In this document: piece by piece, positions 49,757 to 57,132 of the stretch
Layout of the letters: each line of letters begins with the position of its first letter
Numbering within the stretch: position 1 is the stretch's first letter
Origin: Caulobacter sp. 17J80-11
GTDB taxonomy: Bacteria > Pseudomonadota > Alphaproteobacteria > Caulobacterales > Caulobacteraceae
NCBI RefSeq assembly: GCF_014349105.1
Contig: NZ_JACSJI010000017.1
Location: 16,509-80,508, forward strand
Direction: 5' to 3'
DNA length: 64,000 nt
Translations under genes and position numbers: made by a program
The notes under the pieces: model-generated
The model's input: only the letters and a program-made list of their open reading frames with translations
Told to the model about the DNA's origin: nothing
Databases searched by the model: none

Positions 49757-51052
49757 CTACTCGGCCGCAACCCGGGCGGCTTCGAACTGTTCCGTTTCGG
49801 TGGAAAGCCCCATGGCGGTGGTCGACGAGCGGCCGGCGCTGATGGCCATGGCCACCTGGTCGAAATAGCCGGTGCCGACCTCGCGCTGGTGGCGGGTGGC
49901 GGTGTAGCCGCGCGCCTCGGCCGCGAACTCGGCCTCCTGCAGCTCGGAATAGGCGCCCATGCCGCGGTCGCGGTAGCCGCTGGCCAGCTCGAACATGGAG
50001 TGGTTCAGGGCGTGGAAGCCGGCCAGGGTCACGAACTGGAACCGGTAGCCCATGGCCCCCAACTCGCGCTGGAAGCGCTCGATGGTGTCGGGGTCCAGCT
50101 TCTTGCGCCAGTTGAACGAGGGGCTGCAGTTGTAGGCCAGCAGCTTGCCCGGATACTCGCGGTGCACGGCTTCGGCGAACCTGCGCGCGTCGTCCAGGTC
50201 CGGGTGCGAGGTCTCCCACCACAACAGGTCGGCGTGCCTGGCGTAGGCCAGGCCGCGGGCGATGCAGTGGTCCAGGCCCGTGCCCTCCTTCAGCCGGTAG
50301 AAGCCCTCGGGCGTGCGGCTGTCGGGCTCGATGAAGGGGCGGTCGCGCTCGTCCACGTCGGAGGTGATCAGCCGGGCGGACTCCGCGTCGGTGCGGGCCA
50401 CGATCAGGGTCGGCACGCCCATGACGTCGGCGGCCAGGCGCGCGGCGGTCAGGTTGCGCTCGTGCGCCGAGGTCGGGATCAGCACCTTGCCGCCCAGGTG
50501 GCCGCACTTCTTCTCGGAGGCCAGCTGGTCCTCGAAGTGCACGGCCGCGGCCCCGGCCTCGATGAAGGCCTTCATGATCTCGAAGCTGTTCAGCGGCCCG
50601 CCGAAGCCGGCCTCGGCGTCGGCGACGATCGGCACGAACCAGTCGCGTTGCGCGCCGCCTTCGGCGTGCTCGATCTGGTCGGCGCGCTGCAGGGTGCGGT
50701 TGATCCGGCGGCACAGCTCAGGCGCGGCGTTGGCCGGGTACAGCGACTGGTCGGGATACATGGCCGAGGCGGTGTTGGCGTCGGCCGCCACCTGCCAGCC
50801 CGACAGGTAGATCGCCTTTAGCCCGGCGCGGACCATCTGCATGGCCTGGTTGCCGGTGACCGCGCCCAGCGCGTTCACGAACGGCTCCTCGTGCAGCAGC
50901 TTCCACAGCGTGTTGGCGCCCCGCTCGGCCAGGGTGTGAGCGATCGGGAAGGACCCGCGCAGGCGCAGCACGTCGTCGGTCGTGTAGGGCCGCTCGATCC
51001 CGTCGAAGCGGTCGGCGCGGGCGCCGGGGACCAGGTCCTTGAAGTTTGTCAC
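49757..51052 (-). CDS. aceA: Isocitrate lyase
   Basis: 431 residues. Cleaves isocitrate to succinate and glyoxylate. Catalytic cysteine C183 lies in the signature KKCGHLGGK; other marks are [20 protein letters not shown] (near 82), [11 protein letters not shown] and [15 protein letters not shown] start at 51052 is chosen because GAGGAG is correctly spaced and the protein then begins at the family N-terminus. It is divergent from an ScfR/RamB-like regulator with palindromic sites between them. Confidence 0.96.
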   Translation of the reverse strand: MTNFKDLVPGARADRFDGIERPYTTDDVLRLRGSFPIAHTLAERGANTLWKLLHEEPFVNALGAVTGNQAMQMVRAGLKAIYLSGWQVAADANTASAMYPDQSLYPANAAPELCRRINRTLQRADQIEHAEGGAQRDWFVPIVADAEAGFGGPLNSFEIMKAFIEAGAAAVHFEDQLASEKKCGHLGGKVLIPTSAHERNLTAARLAADVMGVPTLIVARTDAESARLITSDVDERDRPFIEPDSRTPEGFYRLKEGTGLDHCIARGLAYARHADLLWWETSHPDLDDARRFAEAVHREYPGKLLAYNCSPSFNWRKKLDPDTIERFQRELGAMGYRFQFVTLAGFHALNHSMFELASGYRDRGMGAYSELQEAEFAAEARGYTATRHQREVGTGYFDQVAMAISAGRSSTTAMGLSTETEQFEAARVAAE

Positions 51053-51155
51053 AATCTGTCTCCTCGCCGACTCGGGCCGTGCGCTTCCTTGTGTGAGGAG
51101 GAGAACACCCGCCGTTCGAAGGGGAAACCAGCTACGGCCCCGAATTCGGGCCATC

Positions 51156-51196
51156 TTGTCAAAAGCGACTTGTCACCTTCTGTCACAACGTGACAA
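51156..51196. promoter_or_regulatory. Cluster of TTGTCA/TGACAA boxes, candidate operator of the glyoxylate regulator
   Basis: In the aceA-regulator intergenic region TTGTCA occurs at 51156 and 51170, CTGTCA at 51180 and TGACAA at 51191. TGTCAC-AAC-GTGACA (51181-51195) is a perfect 6-bp inverted repeat only 10 bases before the regulator ATG. This fits autoregulation and control of aceA by the divergent XRE-type protein. Confidence 0.6.
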
Positions 51197-51205
51197 CTTG
51201 CACAG

Positions 51206-52642
51206 ATGGTCGACGCCGAACGCAAGCTGTTCCTGGGCGGGCGCCTGAAGCGCCTCCGCCGCGATCTGGGCCTGACCCAGACCAAGATGGCCGAGGACCT
51301 CGGCGTCTCCCCCAGCTACCTCAACCATCTGGAGCGCAACCAGCGCCCGGTGACCGCGCAGGTGCTGCTGCGCCTGGCCCAGCGCTACGACCTGGACCTG
51401 CGCAGCTTCACCGGCGACCCGGACGCCGGCGGCGAGGCCGACCTGGCCGAGGTGTTCGCCGACCCGCTGTTCCGCGACCTCGCCATCCCCCGCCACGAGG
51501 TGGCCGAGCTGGTCGAGAACGCGCCGGGCGCGGCCGAGGCTGTGGTGCGGTTGTACCGGGCCTTCTCCGACCGGCGCCGGCGCGAGGCGCTGGGCGAGGC
51601 GGCGGTCAGCGGCGACGGGCGCGACACCGGCGCCATGCTGACCCCCACCGACTGGGTGCGCGACTACATCCAGGGCCACCGCAACCACTTCCCCGAGCTG
51701 GACGAGGCCGGGGAGGCGACCGCCAAGGCGCTGGGCGCGCCGGCCCACGCCTTCGAGACGGCCGCGACCGCCCGGCTCGCCACCCACGGGGTGCAGGTGC
51801 GGGTGATGCCGGTGCAGGTCATGGTCGACTTCGTCCGCCGCTACGACATCCACCGCCGTCGGCTGATGCTCGCCGAGACCCTGCAGGCCTCCAGCCGCGC
51901 CTTCGCCTGCGCCTACCAGCTGGCCCTGGCCGAGCACGGAGAGGCGCTGAACGCCGCGGTCGAAACGGCCGGCGCGCCCGACCTGCCGACCAAGCGCCTG
52001 CTCAAGGTCTCGCTGACCAACTACATGGCCGGCGCGATCCAGATGCCCTACGCCCGCTTCCACGAGGCGGCCGAGACCCTGGGCTACGACATCGGGGTGC
52101 TGAAGGCCCGGTTCGGGGCCAGCTACGAGCAGGTCTGCCACCGGCTGACAACGCTGTCGCGGGCCGGCGCGCGGGGCGTGCCGTTCTTCCTGCTGCGGGT
52201 CGACCAGGCCGGCAACGTGTCCAAGCGCTTCGCCGCCGGCGCCTTCCCGTTCTCGCGCTTCGGCGGGACCTGCCCGCGCTGGAACGTGCACGCCGCCTTC
52301 CGCACGCCGGGCCGGGTGCTGACCCAGGTGATCGAGACCGCCGACGGGGCCCGCTACTTCACCCTGTCGCGCACGGTGAAGCGCACGCCCGCCGCCTGGG
52401 GCGGGGCCGAGGACGCCGAACTGGCGGTGGGGCTGGGCTGCGAGCTGAAGTACGCCGGGCGGCTGATCTACGCGCGGGGCATGGACCTGACCGCCGCGCC
52501 GGCCACCCAGATCGGCCCGACCTGCCGGCTCTGCGAGCGGCCCAACTGCCGCGAGCGCGCCGCCCCGCCCCTGACCCGCACCCTGACGGTGGAGGACTTC
52601 AGCCGCTCGGTCAGCCCGTTCCCGTTCGCCACCCACGGGTGA
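51206..52642 (+). CDS. ScfR/RamB-type XRE regulator of short-chain fatty acid / glyoxylate metabolism
   Basis: 478 residues. N-terminal XRE helix-turn-helix (LGGRLKRLRRDLGLTQTKMA, then LGVSPSYLNHLERNQRPVT), a central ImmA/IrrE-like region (YDIHRRRLMLAETLQASSRA) and a C-terminal DUF2083 domain with cysteines in CRLCERPNCRERAAPP. Known relatives (RamB of Corynebacterium, ScfR) control isocitrate lyase and acetate or propionate use and may sense acyl-CoA. Divergent from aceA; operator-like sites lie directly upstream of its start. Confidence 0.92.
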   Translation: MVDAERKLFLGGRLKRLRRDLGLTQTKMAEDLGVSPSYLNHLERNQRPVTAQVLLRLAQRYDLDLRSFTGDPDAGGEADLAEVFADPLFRDLAIPRHEVAELVENAPGAAEAVVRLYRAFSDRRRREALGEAAVSGDGRDTGAMLTPTDWVRDYIQGHRNHFPELDEAGEATAKALGAPAHAFETAATARLATHGVQVRVMPVQVMVDFVRRYDIHRRRLMLAETLQASSRAFACAYQLALAEHGEALNAAVETAGAPDLPTKRLLKVSLTNYMAGAIQMPYARFHEAAETLGYDIGVLKARFGASYEQVCHRLTTLSRAGARGVPFFLLRVDQAGNVSKRFAAGAFPFSRFGGTCPRWNVHAAFRTPGRVLTQVIETADGARYFTLSRTVKRTPAAWGGAEDAELAVGLGCELKYAGRLIYARGMDLTAAPATQIGPTCRLCERPNCRERAAPPLTRTLTVEDFSRSVSPFPFATHG

Positions 52643-52651
52643 AACGAAAAA

Positions 52652-52675
52652 GGGGCGCCGCTCGCGCGACGCCCC
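52652..52675 (-). terminator. Terminator of the dicarboxylate symporter gene
   Basis: GGGGCG pairs with CGCCCC around a 12-base loop; the minus-strand RNA then reads TTTTTCGTTT. It lies between the convergent regulator and symporter stops. Confidence 0.7.
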
Positions 52676-52699
52676 CGCCTTTCGGAGTCTGCAGGCGGC

Positions 52700-53968
52700 T
52701 TACGCCGGCACCGCCTTGGCCGCTTCGGCTTCCGCCTCGACCTCGCCTTCGGGGAGCAGCTGCTTCTCCCATTTGGCGACGACGGCGGCGGCGACCGAGT
52801 TGCCGACCACGTTGGTGGCGCTGCGGCCCATGTCGAGCAGGTGGTCGACCGAGAGGATCAGCAGCACGCCGGCTTCCGGCAGGTTGAAATAGGCCAGGGT
52901 GGCGGCGATCACCACGATCGAGGCGCGCGGCACGCCGGCCATGCCCTTGGAGGTGACCATCAGCAGCAGCAGCATCATCACCTGCTGGCCGAGGCTCAGC
53001 TCGATGCCATAGGCCTGGGCGATGAACAGCACCGCGAAGGTGCAGTACATCATCGAGCCGTCGAGGTTGAACGAGTAGCCCAGCGGCAGGACGAAGCTGG
53101 CGACCTTGCGCGACACGCCGAACTTCTGGAGCGCCTCGAGGGTGCGCGGGTAGGCGGCCTCCGAGCTGGCGGTGGAGAAGGCCAGCAGCACCGGGGCGCG
53201 CACGCCGGCGATCAGGTGCTTCACCCGCTTGCCGACCACGAGGAAGGCGGCGCCGATCAGCACCACCCAGAGCAGGCCCAGCGACAGGTAGAAGCCGCCG
53301 ACGAACTTGGCGTAGGTGACCAGGACGTCGAGGCCCTGCGTCGTGACCGTCGCCGCCAGCGCCGCGAAGATGGCGATCGGCGCGAAGTTCATCACATAGC
53401 CGGTGACCTTCAGCATGACGTTGGCGACCTGCTCGGCGAAGGTCAGCACCGCCGGGGCCTTGTCGTCGATGGCGGCGATGGCCGTGCCGACGAACACCGA
53501 GAACACCACGATCTGCAGGATCTCGTTCTTGGCCATGGCGTCGATGATCGAGCTGGGGATCAGGTGCTCGACGAAGCCCTTGATGGTCATGCCCGACGCC
53601 TTGACGGTTTCGGCGGCCGCGTCGGGGGTCGGCGGCGACATGCCGACGCCCGGCTGGAACAGGTGGACCATGACCAGGCCGAGCGTCAGCGACACCAGCG
53701 AGGCGCCGACGAACCACAGCATGGTCTTCACCCCGATCCGGCCGATCGAGGCGCTATCCTCCATATGGGCGATGCCGACCACCAGGGTGGAGAATACAAG
53801 CGGCGCGATGATCATCTTGATCAGGCGCAGGAAGGCGACCGAGACGACGTTCAGGCCGTCGGCGACCTGGCTGGCCTGCTCGGGAGCCATAAACCGGTTG
53901 CAGAGGAAGCCGAGCAGGACGCCGCCGACCATGGCGCCGATGACGAGAAGAGCGAAACGACGGTTCAT
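52700..53968 (-). CDS. Dicarboxylate/amino acid:cation symporter (DAACS)
   Basis: 422 residues, eight helices plus two re-entrant hairpins. The serine-rich HP1 motif AFSTASSEAAYPRTLEAL and the helix-7 region FNLDGSMMYCTFAVLFIAQAYG (read in parts) identify the GltP/DctA family. It imports C4-dicarboxylates, glutamate or aspartate with H+ or Na+. ATG at 53968. Its nearness to the glyoxylate genes would suit carboxylate use, but it is convergent with the regulator, not in its operon. Confidence 0.94.
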   Translation of the reverse strand: MNRRFALLVIGAMVGGVLLGFLCNRFMAPEQASQVADGLNVVSVAFLRLIKMIIAPLVFSTLVVGIAHMEDSASIGRIGVKTMLWFVGASLVSLTLGLVMVHLFQPGVGMSPPTPDAAAETVKASGMTIKGFVEHLIPSSIIDAMAKNEILQIVVFSVFVGTAIAAIDDKAPAVLTFAEQVANVMLKVTGYVMNFAPIAIFAALAATVTTQGLDVLVTYAKFVGGFYLSLGLLWVVLIGAAFLVVGKRVKHLIAGVRAPVLLAFSTASSEAAYPRTLEALQKFGVSRKVASFVLPLGYSFNLDGSMMYCTFAVLFIAQAYGIELSLGQQVMMLLLLMVTSKGMAGVPRASIVVIAATLAYFNLPEAGVLLILSVDHLLDMGRSATNVVGNSVAAAVVAKWEKQLLPEGEVEAEAEAAKAVPA

Positions 53969-54284
53969 GGGACCCTGTGTCGACTAATTCGCAGCCCAGG
54001 CAAAGAGCGGGGCCGAAGCGCCCGCGTCAAGGCGACTCGGCGTCCCGGGGCGCCTTGGCTCGCGTCCGGAGCACGTCGGGCGCCGGTCCGGCCCAGCGCG
54101 ACGAAAATTCGACCAACGCGGTCCGGGAAAGACGCGAAGTCGGAAAAGCTTCGGATCATGGTCGGGGCCTCGTCATGACCTCGCCACGAAGGCGGAGCTA
54201 TACCGCATACATCGATGCAACCGCCAACTGCTGGCGGCGCAGCAATCGGTTCGAGTGACAGACGTATTTATCGGGAGAGCGCGC
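53969..54284. other. Gene-free stretch between symporter and small unknown gene
   Basis: 316 bp. I see no convincing gene: the short frames lack ribosome binding sites and normal codon bias. A small hairpin CCGCCA-N5-TGGCGG lies near 54221-54237. The region should hold the promoters of both divergent flanking genes, but I cannot assign them. Confidence 0.5.
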
Positions 54285-54515
54285 ATGCGGTTGCGGGCGC
54301 AGATCACCATCGACATCGAGGCGGCGGATTTCCTGGAGGCGGCCGACCACCAGCGGCAGCTCGAGGCCATCCTCGGCCAGGTGAAGAAGAACTACATGCA
54401 GGCGGCGCTGCAGCTGCGCGAGCGTCGCCAGCGAGCGGCCAGCCGGGCGATCGCGCCCAAGGCGCCGCTCAAGCACTACACCGGCAAGCTGAGCGCCTAC
54501 GCCGACCGCGGCTGA
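54285..54515 (+). CDS. Small protein paired with a compact MarR regulator, unknown
   Basis: 76 residues: a start with MRLRAQITIDIEAADFLEAA, a helix LEAILGQVKKNYMQAALQLR, a basic stretch RERRQRAASRA and an end HYTGKLSAYADRG. No known domain; looks cytosolic and basic. GGGAGAG precedes the ATG at 54285. One base separates its stop from the next gene, so the two are co-expressed. Confidence 0.7.
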   Translation: MRLRAQITIDIEAADFLEAADHQRQLEAILGQVKKNYMQAALQLRERRQRAASRAIAPKAPLKHYTGKLSAYADRG

Positions 54516-54516
54516 C

Positions 54517-54873
54517 ATGCGCCACCGCAACACCGTCCTCGAAAGCCTGGAGCTGTTCCGGGAGCAGAACCCGAACATCTGGGTCAGCAACATGCTGGCG
54601 TTCCTCTACGTTTGTGAAAACGAAGGGATCAACGTCAAGGAACTGGCCCAGGTGTGCCGCTTTAACGAGGCGACCGCCTCGCGCAGCATCCGTTCGCTGG
54701 CGGAGAAGGACACGCCCGGGGCCCTGCCCCCGGCGCTGGGCCTGATCGAGCTGGTCCAGAACCCGCAGGACGGCCGCGGCCGTCTGCTGCGCCTGACCGA
54801 GAAGGGCCGCAAACTGCGCGACGAGCTCGACGGCATCATCCGCGCCGGCCACACCATCGTGCTGCCGGCCTGA
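54517..54873 (+). CDS. Compact MarR-type winged-helix regulator
   Basis: 118 residues. Winged helix: NMLAFLYVCENEGINVKELA, VCRFNEATASRSIRSLAEKD (recognition helix, about 46-65) and a wing LVQNPQDGRGRLLRLTEKGRKL. Shorter than typical MarR proteins, lacking the N-terminal dimerisation helix. Target unknown. It directly follows the 76-residue gene. Confidence 0.85.
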   Translation: MRHRNTVLESLELFREQNPNIWVSNMLAFLYVCENEGINVKELAQVCRFNEATASRSIRSLAEKDTPGALPPALGLIELVQNPQDGRGRLLRLTEKGRKLRDELDGIIRAGHTIVLPA

Positions 54874-54904
54874 TCAGGCGATCTCCGCGCGACGCGACCG
54901 CGCC

Positions 54905-56998
54905 TCAGGCGCGGTCGGCGACCGTGTAGACGTCGACGTTTTCGGATTCCACCCGCGAGAACACCACCCGCCCGTCGCGGACGAACAGGCCCGCGCGCGG
55001 ATAAACGCCGGGCAGGCTGCGGACGGCCTCGACCGCGCCGCTCGCCAGGTCCAGGCGCAGGAGCTGATCGGCCCGCGACCCGTCAAGGGCCCAGAGCGCG
55101 CCTTCGGCCACCGTCCAGCTACGCGGGTCGACCGCGGCGAGCTCGCCGATCTTGCTGAGCTTTCCCGAGGCGCGGTCGAACCGCCAGAAGCCGGGCGCCG
55201 CCAACCGCTGCACGTAGAGCGCGCCGTCCTCGGCTTCGATCGCGCGGACCGCGTCGTCGACCAGCCGGCGCTCGCGCCCGTCGGCGGCGCGCTCGTAGAG
55301 CGACAGCCGCGAGCCCTCGTCGCGAATGAAGTACAGCCGCGCGCCGTCGCGCGACCAGAACGGATAGCGCTCCGACGCGGGAGTGTGGGCCAGCAGCTGG
55401 AAGGCGCCGGTCGCCACGTCGACCCGGCCCAGGTCGAACTGGCTGCCGGTGCGCACCGACAGGTAGACCGAGCGGCCGTCCGGCGACCAGGCCGGCTCGC
55501 GCGGCATCTCGGTGCGGAAATCGGAGACCTGGTGCGCCCGGCCGTCGGCCTCGGCGACCCACAGCTGCAGCGAGCCGGAGCGATCGGACAGGAAGGCGAG
55601 GCGCCGGCCGTCCGGCGACGGGGCGGCGGTGCGGTCGCGCCGCGAGGTCGCCGTCAGACGCTGAGGCTCGCCCGCGTCGAGCGGCGCGCTCCAGAGGCCC
55701 ATCTGCCAGTCGCGGCGCTGGAAGGCGATGGTCTCGCCGTCGGAGCTGGAGGGGTACTCCGCCCGGGCGTCCTCGGTCAGGCGCCGCCAGTCCGAGCCGC
55801 GCGCGTTGAGCGACCACAGCGAGTAGCTGGCGCCCGACTGGCGGTTGGAAGCGATCACCAGCCGGTCGTCGCGGCCGCGCGTCAGCCCATGGATCGAGGC
55901 GTTGTCGCGCGTGATCCGGCGCACCTTCCCGCCGGCCAGATCCAGGGCGTAGACGTCGGCCACGCCAGGCGTCGAGGTCCGCACGAAGAACACCCGCTCG
56001 CCGTCGGCCGACGGCGCGGGATCGGTGTCGCCGAGATAGGGACCGGCCACCCCCGAATCGGTCAGCGGCTTCAGCCGGCCGGTTTCGAGGTCCAGGCGCG
56101 AGAGGCGGAAGCCGGCCTCCGGAGAGGCCCTGTCGGAGACCACCAGCGTGTCGGGGTCCAGCCAGGCCACGCCGCCGAGATCGGCCGCCCGGCAGGCGCC
56201 GACCTGGCGGATCGCGCCGTCGAGGGGCGACACCACCATGACCGCGCAACCGCGCGCGTCTTTCTGCACGAAGGCCAGGCGGGCCATGTCCGGCGACCAG
56301 GCCGGCCGGCTCGCCTCCACGCCCGGCGGCGTCAGCCGTCGCGCCTCGCCGCGCAGGGTGCGCACGTACAGGACGCCGGGTTCGCCGGCCGGCTGGCCCA
56401 CGTAGGCCAGCCAGGCGCCGTTGGCCGACAGGGCCGGCTGGAGCTCGCGGCCGACCTCGGCGGTGACCGGATGCTGGGCCGGGGCGACGAACTCGCCGGA
56501 CGGGCGGCGGGCGTAGGCGACCACGGCCGCCCCGGCGGCGACCGTGAGGGCGGCCGCGACCACGCCCCAGACGCGCCGGCGGCGGTCGGGCTGGACCGGC
56601 GTCTCGGCGCCGGGCGACGACGGATCGGCCGCGGCGGCTTCGGATCGGATCCGCTGCGGCTCGACCAGCAGCAGGAAGCCGATCTTGGGAACAGTCTTGA
56701 CCACCTGCGGCTCGCGCGCGTCGTCGCCGAAGGCTTCGCGCAGCTTGGCGACCTGGCGGGTCACGGCGTCATGGGTGACGGCGCGGCCGTCCCACAGGCG
56801 TTCGACGATCTCGGCGCGGGTGACCGTGCGGCCGGCGTTTTCGGCCAGCAGGCACAACAGCCGCATGGCCATCGGCTCGAGCCGGACCACGCCGGCGGGC
56901 CCTTCGATTTCATTGCGATCGGCGAACACGCGCCACGCGCCCAGCACGAAGGCCGGCGGCAGCTCGACAGCGGCGGTGATGCGCACGGTCTGGTTCAC
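54905..56998 (-). CDS. ToxR/CadC-type membrane regulator with periplasmic TolB-like propeller
   Basis: 697 residues. N-terminal OmpR-type DNA-binding domain (about 15-112: VVRLEPMAMRLLCLLAENAG, AVTHDAVTRQVAKLREAFGD, VVKTVPKIGFLLL), a proline-rich linker, one membrane helix (about 143-163) and a periplasmic beta-propeller with at least six WSPDGR/SPDGRRLAFLSD-type repeats. One-component regulators of this form sense periplasmic signals. It is immediately upstream in orientation terms of nothing on its strand, but next to the TonB receptor, whose 3' end faces its start at 130 bp. Target unknown. Confidence 0.92.
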   Translation of the reverse strand: MNQTVRITAAVELPPAFVLGAWRVFADRNEIEGPAGVVRLEPMAMRLLCLLAENAGRTVTRAEIVERLWDGRAVTHDAVTRQVAKLREAFGDDAREPQVVKTVPKIGFLLLVEPQRIRSEAAAADPSSPGAETPVQPDRRRRVWGVVAAALTVAAGAAVVAYARRPSGEFVAPAQHPVTAEVGRELQPALSANGAWLAYVGQPAGEPGVLYVRTLRGEARRLTPPGVEASRPAWSPDMARLAFVQKDARGCAVMVVSPLDGAIRQVGACRAADLGGVAWLDPDTLVVSDRASPEAGFRLSRLDLETGRLKPLTDSGVAGPYLGDTDPAPSADGERVFFVRTSTPGVADVYALDLAGGKVRRITRDNASIHGLTRGRDDRLVIASNRQSGASYSLWSLNARGSDWRRLTEDARAEYPSSSDGETIAFQRRDWQMGLWSAPLDAGEPQRLTATSRRDRTAAPSPDGRRLAFLSDRSGSLQLWVAEADGRAHQVSDFRTEMPREPAWSPDGRSVYLSVRTGSQFDLGRVDVATGAFQLLAHTPASERYPFWSRDGARLYFIRDEGSRLSLYERAADGRERRLVDDAVRAIEAEDGALYVQRLAAPGFWRFDRASGKLSKIGELAAVDPRSWTVAEGALWALDGSRADQLLRLDLASGAVEAVRSLPGVYPRAGLFVRDGRVVFSRVESENVDVYTVADRA

Positions 56999-57069
56999 GG
57001 CCCTGACTTAATCGTTGGAGGCCAAACTTGCAGCTCAAAACAGCGACGACCTAGCGCCGCACACGCGAA

Positions 57070-57095
57070 AGGCGGCGGACCTTTCGATCCGCCGC
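57070..57095 (-). terminator. Terminator of the TonB-receptor gene
   Basis: GGCGGCGGA pairs with TCCGCCGCC around an 8-base loop, followed on the minus strand by TTTCGCG; 38 bases past the receptor stop codon. Confidence 0.75.
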
Positions 57096-57132
57096 CCGTA
57101 CGCTAGTACACCGATTTCCGGTGGAACGCTTC

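Noticed and set aside
53965..54159. 64-codon minus-strand frame upstream of the symporter
   Set aside because: It runs into the symporter start region, has no ribosome binding site and a composition typical of non-coding G+C-rich DNA.
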